64,000 nucleotides of DNA, taken from NCBI GenBank assembly GCA_019634575.1, contig JAHCAY010000003.1, positions 62,001 to 126,000 of the forward strand, in the 5' to 3' direction. The translations under genes were made by a program, and so were the position numbers. The DNA is from Candidatus Didemnitutus sp. GTDB lineage: Bacteria; Verrucomicrobiota; Verrucomicrobiia; Opitutales; Opitutaceae. The notes under the pieces were generated by a model. That model was given only the letters and a program-made list of their open reading frames with translations, did not search any database and had not been told where the DNA came from. Positions 57,645 to 64,000 of this stretch are shown here, in pieces (within the stretch, counting starts at the first letter, position 1; each line of letters opens with the position of its first letter).

Positions 57645-58874
57645 TTAGGTCGCCGGCAATGAAACGTGGAACATGGAACCCTTGTTCACCGCGCTCTCAA
57701 CCCAAATTCTGCCGCCCTGCCGTTCGAGCACGCGCTGCGCGATCGAGAGGCCGAGCCCCTCGCCCGCCGTGTCCGCGGGATTCAGCCGGTGGAAGATCTC
57801 GAAGATCTTCGCCTGATGCTCCCGCGCGATGCCCTGGCCGTTGTCTGCGACCGTGTAGGTCGCGACGCCATCGACGATGCGACCGGAGACCTCGATCAGC
57901 AGCGGGCGGTCGGCGGCGCGGTATTTCAGGGCGTTGTCGAGGAGGTTGGCGAAGACCTGATTCGTCTGCACGCTGTCGCCGAGGCAGTGCGGCAGGACGC
58001 CGACTCGCACCTGGGCCTTTGCCTCGTCGAGCTGGAACTTCATCGCCGCCGTGATCTCCGTGAGCATCGCGTTCATGTCGAGCGGACGGATGTTCAGCGC
58101 CACGCGGCCGAGGCGCGAATAATGCAGCAGGCCCGCGAGCAGCGCCTCCATCTTCGCCACGCCCGCGCTGATGAATTTCAGCGCCTGCGGGATGGAGACA
58201 TCGATGGGCTTCTTCAAGTGTTCGAGCGCGATCCGGCCGTCGGTGGACTCCGCCGCCGCCGCGCGAATCTGATCGCAGGCGCGCGTGAGCTGGCGGCTGA
58301 ACCCCTGCACATTCACGAGCGGCGAACGCAGGTCGTGCGAGACGGTGTAGACGATGGCCTCGAGCTCCTTGTTCTTCTGCGCCAAGTCGGTGGCGATGCG
58401 CTGCAACTCGAGCTCGTCCGCCTTGCGCTGCGTGATGTCGGTGCGGATCGCGATGTATTGGTAGGGTTTCCCGTTTGCGTTGAGGAACGGGAAGATCGTC
58501 GTGTCGACCCAGTAGAGCGAACCGTCCTTGGCGCGGTTGCGCAGCTCGCCGTGCCAGACGTGGCCGCGAGCGATGGTCGACCAGAGATTCTTGAAGAACT
58601 CCTTCGAATGGTGGCCCGAGTTGATCAGGCGATGGTCCTGACCGATCAGCTCCTCGCGTGCGTATTTCGAAATCGCGCAGAACTTGTCGTTCACGTAGGT
58701 GATGCGGCCCGACGGGTCGGTGATCGCGACGATCGAGTGCTCGTCGAGCGCCGCCTTCATGTCGCGCAGCTCGCGCGCGGCATTCACGAGTTCCTCGGGG
58801 GATGAAGTCTGATCGGCGGCGAGACGCGCGATCAATTCCTCCCGACTAAGCGTGGAAAAGTCAGGTGTGGACAC
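57645..58874 (-). CDS. PAS-domain sensor histidine kinase, soluble
   Basis: 409 residues with no membrane helix. A PAS domain (about 38-150: ALDEHSIVAITDPSGRITYV, HRLINSGHHSKEFF, GSLYWVDTTIFPFL) is followed by a HisKA domain with the histidine in YTVSHDLRSPLVNVQGF and an HATPase_c domain (VFANLLDNALKYRA, VADNGQGIA, AGEGLGLSIAQRV). Cytoplasmic PAS sensing of redox, light-cofactor or a small ligand is possible. It is the first gene of the four-gene signalling set. Confidence 0.93.
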   Translation of the reverse strand: MSTPDFSTLSREELIARLAADQTSSPEELVNAARELRDMKAALDEHSIVAITDPSGRITYVNDKFCAISKYAREELIGQDHRLINSGHHSKEFFKNLWSTIARGHVWHGELRNRAKDGSLYWVDTTIFPFLNANGKPYQYIAIRTDITQRKADELELQRIATDLAQKNKELEAIVYTVSHDLRSPLVNVQGFSRQLTRACDQIRAAAAESTDGRIALEHLKKPIDVSIPQALKFISAGVAKMEALLAGLLHYSRLGRVALNIRPLDMNAMLTEITAAMKFQLDEAKAQVRVGVLPHCLGDSVQTNQVFANLLDNALKYRAADRPLLIEVSGRIVDGVATYTVADNGQGIAREHQAKIFEIFHRLNPADTAGEGLGLSIAQRVLERQGGRIWVESAVNKGSMFHVSLPAT

Positions 58875-58950
58875 GGCGCCAAGTTGCTGCGCGCGCCCGG
58901 CGCTGGCAAGCGGAACGCCGCCGCGATCTAGGGAAAATCTTTAGCCAGTC

Positions 58951-58966
58951 TTGGCCTGGCTGCCAA
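58951..58966. promoter_or_regulatory. Small inverted repeat in PAS kinase / AraC divergent gap
   Basis: TTGGC-N6-GCCAA lies in the 127-bp gap between the kinase and AraC starts, 36 bp before the AraC ATG. It could be a regulator half-site pair, but it occurs once only. Confidence 0.3.
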
Positions 58967-59001
58967 TTACGCGTCTGCGCACCTTCTGCTATTTTCAACG
59001 C

Positions 59002-59973
59002 ATGCAAGCGATCCACGCCGCTCCCGCCCTGCCCTTCGTGCCCGCCCTGTCCGCCCGCGACTCCGGTCGCAGCGTTGTCCAACATCTCGAACGCGCCGCC
59101 ATCTTCCAGGAATACAAGGACGCCTTCGAAGCCACCACCGGCCTGCCCCTCGCGCTCCGCGCCACCGGCACGTTCAATTCCCCGCTGCACGATTCGAAGC
59201 GCGTGAATCCGTTCTGCCAGCTCATGGCCGGCCGCAACAAGACCTGCGCCAATTGCCTGCTCGTCCAGCAAAAGGCCGAGGAGGAAGCGCGCAGCGAGGC
59301 GAAGACCTTCCAGTGCTTCGCCGGCCTCAGCGAGGCCGCCGTTCCGGTCCGCGTCGGCGAACAGGTGCTCGGCCATCTCCAAACCGGCCAGGTGCTCCTC
59401 CACTCGCCCAGCGCCGCCGGCTTCAAGGCTGTCTCGCGCCAGATCAGCCCTGAGACCTCCACCAAGGACACCGCCGCGATCAAGGACGCCTACTTCGGCA
59501 CCCGCGTCCTCACCAAGTCGCAGTTCGACTCGATCGTCCGCCTCCTCACCGTTTTCTCCCAGCACCTCTCCTCGATCAGCAATCAAGTCATGGTGCAGGA
59601 ATCCACCGCCGAGTCGCCCGTCGTGGCCAAGGCGCGCGCCTACATCGCCGAGCACTTCAACGGCGAGATCTCCGTCGGCGAAGTCGCCCGCGCGGTCAAC
59701 ATGAGCACGTTCTACTTCTGCAAGGTCTTCAAGGGCGGCACCGGACTCACCTTCACCGATTACCTCGCCCGCCTGCGCGTCGAGTCCGTGAAGCAGCAGA
59801 TGCTCAACCCGCACATCCGCGTCAGCGAGGCGGCCTTCGCCGCCGGCTTTCAGTCACTCTCCCAGTTCAACCGCGTGTTCCGCCGCATCGCCGGCGAGAG
59901 CCCGAGCGACTACCGCGACCGCGTCGTCGGCAGCACGCCGCACCACGACGAGCACAGCACCCGCGCCGCCTGA
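59002..59973 (+). CDS. PocR-AraC transcriptional regulator
   Basis: 323 residues from the ATG at 59002. The PocR sensory domain (about 35-200) has the cysteine pattern NPFCQLMAGRNKTCANCLL and FQCFAGLSEAAVPV. A double AraC HTH covers about 215-310: ISVGEVARAVNMSTFYFCKV and VSEAAFAAGFQSLSQFNRVF. PocR domains bind small hydrocarbon-type ligands, and in Verrucomicrobiota this pairing often governs sugar metabolism. The target genes are unknown; no adjacent gene is co-directional, and a terminator follows. Confidence 0.9.
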   Translation: MQAIHAAPALPFVPALSARDSGRSVVQHLERAAIFQEYKDAFEATTGLPLALRATGTFNSPLHDSKRVNPFCQLMAGRNKTCANCLLVQQKAEEEARSEAKTFQCFAGLSEAAVPVRVGEQVLGHLQTGQVLLHSPSAAGFKAVSRQISPETSTKDTAAIKDAYFGTRVLTKSQFDSIVRLLTVFSQHLSSISNQVMVQESTAESPVVAKARAYIAEHFNGEISVGEVARAVNMSTFYFCKVFKGGTGLTFTDYLARLRVESVKQQMLNPHIRVSEAAFAAGFQSLSQFNRVFRRIAGESPSDYRDRVVGSTPHHDEHSTRAA

Positions 59974-60006
59974 TTTCCCCTCCGCAGGGCACAGGAAAAT
60001 CTCCCA

Positions 60007-60046
60007 GGCAATCGCCGCACGACGCGCGATTGCCCTTTCTATTTTT
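60007..60046 (+). terminator. Intrinsic terminator after PocR-AraC gene
   Basis: A 9-bp stem (GGCAATCGC, 60007-60015, with GCGATTGCC, 60026-60034), a 10-base loop and the tail CTTTCTATTTTT follow the stop codon by about 33 bp. Confidence 0.85.
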
Positions 60047-60054
60047 CCCACCGC

Positions 60055-61848
60055 TCAGGCGCGCAACGCCTGCCCGCGCACGAGCTCCTGGAACAACCCC
60101 GGCCGCGCCACGAGTTCGTCGAACGTCCCCTCCTGCGCCACGCGGCCACCATCGACCACGAGGATGCGGTCGCAGTTCTTCACCGTCGCCAGCCGGTGCG
60201 CGATAAAGATCACCGTGCGTCCGCGCAGGCTCTTCTCGACCACGTCCTGCACCAGCGCCTCGCTGAGCGTGTCGAGCGCGCTCGTCGCCTCGTCGAGCAC
60301 GAAGCACTGCGGATCGGCCAGCAGCGCCCGCGCGATCGCCAGACGCTGCCGCTGCCCGCCCGACAATGTCGAACCGCCCTCGCCGATCTTCGCGTCGAGA
60401 CCGCCCGGCATCGCCGCGATGAACTCCCACGCGTTGGCGAGTTCGCACGCGCGCCGGATCGCCGCGTCATCGGCGTTCGGCCGAGCCACGCGGATGTTGT
60501 CGCGCACCGTCGTGCGGAAAATGAACGGATCCTGCGGCACGACGCCGAACTGCCGGCGCAACTCCGCCGCCGCGAACCGCCGCAGGTCCACGCCCCCGAG
60601 CTTCACCGCGCCTGCGGTCGGGTCGTAGAGCCGCAGCAGCAATTGCGCGATCGTGGTCTTGCCCGCCCCGGACGGGCCGACCAATGCCACGCGCTGGCCC
60701 GGCGCAATCCGCAGCGACAGATCGCGCACGACCGGACTGTCGCCCTCGTAGGCGAAGCTCACGCCATCGAATTCGATTTCCGCCCGCGCCGGGATGCCGT
60801 GCGTCGGCTCCGCCGGGTCCGGCGTCGTGCTGGGCGTTTCCAACACCACGCCGATGCGCGCCAGCGATGCCGCAGCGCCGCCCCAGAACGTGAAGGCCTG
60901 GAAAATCGCCTGCAGCGGCCACTGGAGCGAGACGAACGACGTGAAGCACGCCGCCACGACGCCGAGCGAAACGTGTCCATCGAGGTAGCGCCACGTGCAC
61001 ACGCCCATCAGCGCCGCGTAGCACACGTAACCGAAGGTCTCCTGCTTCATCCACTCGACGTGACTGCTCACGTCGCGCTCATAGGACTTGCGGCTGATCA
61101 TCGCCGCCTGCGCCGCGAAATCCTCCTCCACCCGATCCTCCATCGCGTAGAGTTTCACCGCCTTGTTGCCGCGCAACAGATCCGCCACGCGTCCGCTCAC
61201 ATCGCCTTCCGCACTCTGAAAATCCGCACTGATCCGCTGCATCTTCGTCCGCGCCCGCAGCATGAACCACACGCTCAACAACGCCGCCGCCAGCACCACC
61301 AGCGCGACCACCCAGTCCCATTGCCAGAACAACAGCAGCAGCGAAATCAGGTTCACGATCGAGCCGGGCACCGCCATCGACGTGTGTTGGAAAAACTGCA
61401 TCACCGACGCCAGCGGCGAGCCGAAGAGATAGCTGAACAACTCGCCCGACGAATGCTGGCCGTGGAACCGCAGGCACAGCTGGTTCACATGGCGGAAGAA
61501 CTGGCTGCGCAGCGAAAAGACGATCCGCTCGCGCACCCGCGTGATCAGCCGGTAGCCGAGGTGCCAGCACACCATCCGCAACACCACCGTCGCGATCAGA
61601 TAGCCGGCCGCCAGCCACCCCACGCGCCGCCACAACACATCCGCCGCTCCGCGCTGTTCCAGCGCATCCAAAAACCACTTCAGGTAGACATTCTGCAACG
61701 TCAGGCCGTAGCCGTGAATGCCGAGCAGCACGATCGCGCCGATCGCCGCCCACTTGTGTTCGACGAGCACCGGCCAGACGTGCTGGCGGAACGCCCGGTT
61801 CGCCCGGTCGGGGGCCGCCACGTCGCTCGTCCGCTCCGTCTCGCTCAT
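60055..61848 (-). CDS. ABC exporter half-transporter (permease-ATPase fusion)
   Basis: 597 residues from the ATG at 61848. Six membrane helices fill about residues 30-330; the nucleotide-binding domain follows with Walker A VGPSGAGKTTIAQ, Q-loop VVPQDPFIF, signature TLSGGQRQRLAIARA, Walker B CFVLDEATSALD and the H-loop IFIAHRL. It matches MsbA/lipid- or drug-type exporters acting as homodimers. It ends just 8 bp after the plus-strand terminator. The GH3 gene lies upstream on the same strand, 27 bp away, so the two may be cotranscribed. Its cargo is unknown. Confidence 0.9.
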   Translation of the reverse strand: MSETERTSDVAAPDRANRAFRQHVWPVLVEHKWAAIGAIVLLGIHGYGLTLQNVYLKWFLDALEQRGAADVLWRRVGWLAAGYLIATVVLRMVCWHLGYRLITRVRERIVFSLRSQFFRHVNQLCLRFHGQHSSGELFSYLFGSPLASVMQFFQHTSMAVPGSIVNLISLLLLFWQWDWVVALVVLAAALLSVWFMLRARTKMQRISADFQSAEGDVSGRVADLLRGNKAVKLYAMEDRVEEDFAAQAAMISRKSYERDVSSHVEWMKQETFGYVCYAALMGVCTWRYLDGHVSLGVVAACFTSFVSLQWPLQAIFQAFTFWGGAAASLARIGVVLETPSTTPDPAEPTHGIPARAEIEFDGVSFAYEGDSPVVRDLSLRIAPGQRVALVGPSGAGKTTIAQLLLRLYDPTAGAVKLGGVDLRRFAAAELRRQFGVVPQDPFIFRTTVRDNIRVARPNADDAAIRRACELANAWEFIAAMPGGLDAKIGEGGSTLSGGQRQRLAIARALLADPQCFVLDEATSALDTLSEALVQDVVEKSLRGRTVIFIAHRLATVKNCDRILVVDGGRVAQEGTFDELVARPGLFQELVRGQALRA

Positions 61849-61875
61849 GCGGGCACTCAAAGCCGAACGCGCCGC

Positions 61876-63999
61876 TTAAGCGAGCACGGTCAATGTCGCC
61901 GTGCGCTCGCCGACGAAAATCTGAATTTCGCCGCCCTCGAGCACGCTTCGCCCCTCCGCATCCGGAAACGCGAAATCCCGTCGCGGATCGATCTCCCAGC
62001 GGAAGACGCGCGCTTCGCCCGGCGCCAGCTCCGCGGATTCGAAATGCTTCAGGTCGCGCAACGGCCGGGTGATGCTCGCCGCCGGATCGCGGATGAACCA
62101 CAACACATGTTCGCGGCCCGCGCGCGCACCGGCGTTGGTCACCGGCACTTCCGCGGCGATCGTCTGGCCTTCGCGCACGCTCGCGCGCGACAACCGGATC
62201 TCGCCGTAGTGAAACGCGGTGTAGCTGAGCCCGTGCCCGAACGCGTAGTGCGGCGATGTCGGCACGTCCTGATAAAAGCCCTCCGGGTCACGCCGCGCAC
62301 GCGGACGCATGTTGTGGTAAAGCGGAATTTGCCCCGTCGTCCGCGGCCAGGTGACCGCCAGCCGCCCGGAAGGATTCGCCTCGCCCAGCAACACGCGCGC
62401 GATCGCCGCACCGGCGCGCGAGCCCGGCTGCCACGCCGCCAGAATCGCGCCGACGCCCGGCTCGAGGCGGTGCAGTTCCACCGGCCGCCCCGTCACGAGC
62501 ACGAGCGCCGTGGGTTTGCCGAGCGCAGCGATTTCCAGCCCGAGTTCTTCCTGCCAGCCGGGCAGGCGAATCGAGGAACGCGAGGCGTTTTCGCCGCTCA
62601 TCGACCATTGTTCGCCGAGACACAGCACTACGAAGTCCGCGGCGCGCGCCGCCGCCAGCGCCTCGACAAAGCCCTCGCGTCCACCGCCCTCGATGGCGCA
62701 ACCCGCCACGACGGCGAGCTCCGTGCCAGCGGGAAGTCGCGCCCGCATTTCATCGGCGATGCTCGGTGTCTCGTCGCCTCGCCCCTGCTGAGCCCACGAG
62801 CCGAGCAACGCGGCGCGTTCCAGCGCGAGCGGTCCGATCAGTGCCACGCGTCGCGCCGCTACCGGCAGCGGCAACGTGCCGCCGTCGTTCTTCAACAGGA
62901 CGAGCGAGCGCAACGCGACCTCCTCACACAGGGCCAACTGCAGCGCAGTCGGGGCCGAGCCGGTGAGCGCGGTTGATTCGACAAAGGGCTGCTCGAAAAG
63001 TCCGAGCGCGAATTTCACCCGCAGCACGCGACGCGCAGCCTCGTCCACCACGGCCAGCGGCACTTGGCCGCCGCGAACGAGCGACGCGAGGTGCCGCCGG
63101 TAGAATCCGTCGGCCATGTTGAGATCCACGCCCGCTGTGAGCGCCAGCGCCGCCGCGTCCGCTTCCGTCGCGGCGTAGCCCTGGTTCATCAGCTGCAGGA
63201 CCGCGTTCCAATCCGAGACGACGAGGCCCGCAAACTTCCACCGCGCGCGCAGAATCTCCGTCAGCGTCTGCCGGTGCGCGGAGGTCGGCACGCCATTCAG
63301 ATCGTTGAACGCGCTCATCACCGAGAGCGCGCCGGCGCGCACACCCGCCTCGAACGGCGGCAGATGGCGCTCCCACAGCGCCTGTGGCGAGATCTCGGTC
63401 GCGCTGTAATCGCGCCCTCCCTCGGAGGCACCGTAGCCGACGTAGTGCTTCAAGCACGCGGCGATCGGCACCGGCGCCTCCTGATAGCCGCGCACGGAGG
63501 CCTCGGCGAAGCGGCTCGAGGCGAACGGCGATTCGCCGAACGTCTCGGCCACGCGTCCCCAGCGCGGATCGGTGCAGTGATCGACCATCGGGGCGAACGT
63601 CCAATCCACACCGTGCGCGCGCGCCATCTCCGCGGTCGCCTCGCACGCGCGTCGGACCAACTCCGGATCCCACGTGCAAGCCTGCGCAAGCGGGATCGGC
63701 GTGATCGCACGGTAGCCGTGGATGACGTCGCAGCCGAAAATCGCCGGGATGCCGAGACGCGATTGCTCGACGCACATCCGTTGGAGCGCGTTGCGGGTCG
63801 TGAGATCGGCCGTGAGTCCGTTGAGGATGAAGGAGCCGTAGGTCGGACGAAACTCGTCGGGCCGTTCCGCGAGGTTGTTCGGATTGGCGTCGCCGATGCC
63901 GCACTGGTGCAACTGGTCGATCTTCTCGTCGAGCGTCATCCGCGCGAGCAGATCCTCGACGCGGGTGGCGACGGGCAGTGACGAATCGCGGAACGGCAC
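61876..63999 (-). CDS. GH3 beta-glucosidase/xylosidase (BglX-like), start may lie beyond window
   Basis: 707 residues within the window, starting at a GTG one base from the edge (MPFRDSSLPVATRVEDLL); the true start and any signal peptide may be further right. The first barrel has GIPAIFGCDVIHGYR, DPRWGRVAETFGE and LKHYVGYGASEGGRDY; the nucleophile is D263 (window numbering) in GLVVSDWNAV. The second domain carries the acid/base Glu in EQWSMSGENASRS, and the C-terminal fibronectin-like domain follows (YAFGHGLSYTAF, REHVLWF). It cleaves terminal beta-glucose or xylose. Confidence 0.92.
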   Translation of the reverse strand: MPFRDSSLPVATRVEDLLARMTLDEKIDQLHQCGIGDANPNNLAERPDEFRPTYGSFILNGLTADLTTRNALQRMCVEQSRLGIPAIFGCDVIHGYRAITPIPLAQACTWDPELVRRACEATAEMARAHGVDWTFAPMVDHCTDPRWGRVAETFGESPFASSRFAEASVRGYQEAPVPIAACLKHYVGYGASEGGRDYSATEISPQALWERHLPPFEAGVRAGALSVMSAFNDLNGVPTSAHRQTLTEILRARWKFAGLVVSDWNAVLQLMNQGYAATEADAAALALTAGVDLNMADGFYRRHLASLVRGGQVPLAVVDEAARRVLRVKFALGLFEQPFVESTALTGSAPTALQLALCEEVALRSLVLLKNDGGTLPLPVAARRVALIGPLALERAALLGSWAQQGRGDETPSIADEMRARLPAGTELAVVAGCAIEGGGREGFVEALAAARAADFVVLCLGEQWSMSGENASRSSIRLPGWQEELGLEIAALGKPTALVLVTGRPVELHRLEPGVGAILAAWQPGSRAGAAIARVLLGEANPSGRLAVTWPRTTGQIPLYHNMRPRARRDPEGFYQDVPTSPHYAFGHGLSYTAFHYGEIRLSRASVREGQTIAAEVPVTNAGARAGREHVLWFIRDPAASITRPLRDLKHFESAELAPGEARVFRWEIDPRRDFAFPDAEGRSVLEGGEIQIFVGERTATLTVLA

Positions 64000-64000
64000 G

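Noticed and set aside
60196..62976. Long open frame on the plus strand across the ABC exporter and GH3 genes
   Set aside because: It runs across two clear minus-strand genes and a gene boundary, is Arg/His-rich with no motif, and is a composition artefact.
1..64000. Mobile elements, integration sites, CRISPR arrays and tRNA genes
   Set aside because: I looked for transposase or integrase motifs, regular short direct repeats and cloverleaf-like segments and found none that I could support.

Overview
This window is G+C-rich (roughly two thirds by eye) and reads as a Gram-negative polysaccharide degrader of the Verrucomicrobiota, most likely an Opitutaceae-type soil or aquatic bacterium. The grounds are a TonB-dependent receptor with an N-terminal plug leader of the kind seen in that group, a PocR-AraC regulator, many secreted glycoside hydrolases and carbohydrate esterases, and an absence of Sus-type (SusD) genes. 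The species assignment is inference. Two genes are cut by the window edges: acetyl-CoA synthetase on the left and a GH3 glucosidase on the right. I see no rRNA, tRNA, CRISPR array, transposase or integrase.

Region 1 (1-24 kb) looks like one dispersed regulon. Six copies of an 18-bp imperfect palindrome (sites A-F, core AACC-N4-GGTTAC) sit at or just upstream of the first gene of nearly every transcription unit: acs; degT-GH27-Gfo; amidohydrolase-Gfo-Gfo; nagA-nagB-isomerase; a sugar transporter; epimerase-DHDPS-like aldolase-TetR; M20-CE7-pseudopeptidase-HAD; and a heparinase II/III-like lyase. The TetR regulator inside the cluster is the obvious candidate ligand-sensing repressor. The gene content fits catabolism of an acetylated glycan containing amino sugar, galactose-type and uronic acid residues. 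A lyase and GH27 would cut outside or in the periplasm, an MFS carrier would import, and deacetylases, oxidoreductases, an aminotransferase, NagB and an aldolase would process the sugars. Acetyl-CoA synthetase would recover the released acetate.

Region 2 (24.3-42.5 kb) is a second polysaccharide-utilisation locus. A TonB-dependent receptor and a GH36 alpha-galactosidase diverge from a long run: a two-domain esterase, GH2, FAD oxidoreductase, SGNH hydrolase, LacI regulator, hexuronate-type MFS carrier and a beta-helix GH141-like enzyme. A 14-bp element (TGAAATCGCTCA core) occurs four times at its promoters and is the likely LacI operator. An orphan CHASE3 membrane protein lies at its edge.

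Region 3 (42.5-52 kb) holds two small envelope proteins and then the most striking locus. A SLOG-domain protein with four membrane helices (SLATT-like) is divergent from two overlapping genes for giant TIR-TM-TPR proteins. This resembles a Thoeris-like nucleotide signalling or defence module in an arrangement I do not recognise.

Region 4 (52-64 kb) holds a second GH2 enzyme, a GNAT acetyltransferase, a compact four-gene two-component signalling set with overlapping genes, a PocR-AraC regulator with a clear terminator, an ABC exporter and the truncated GH3 gene.
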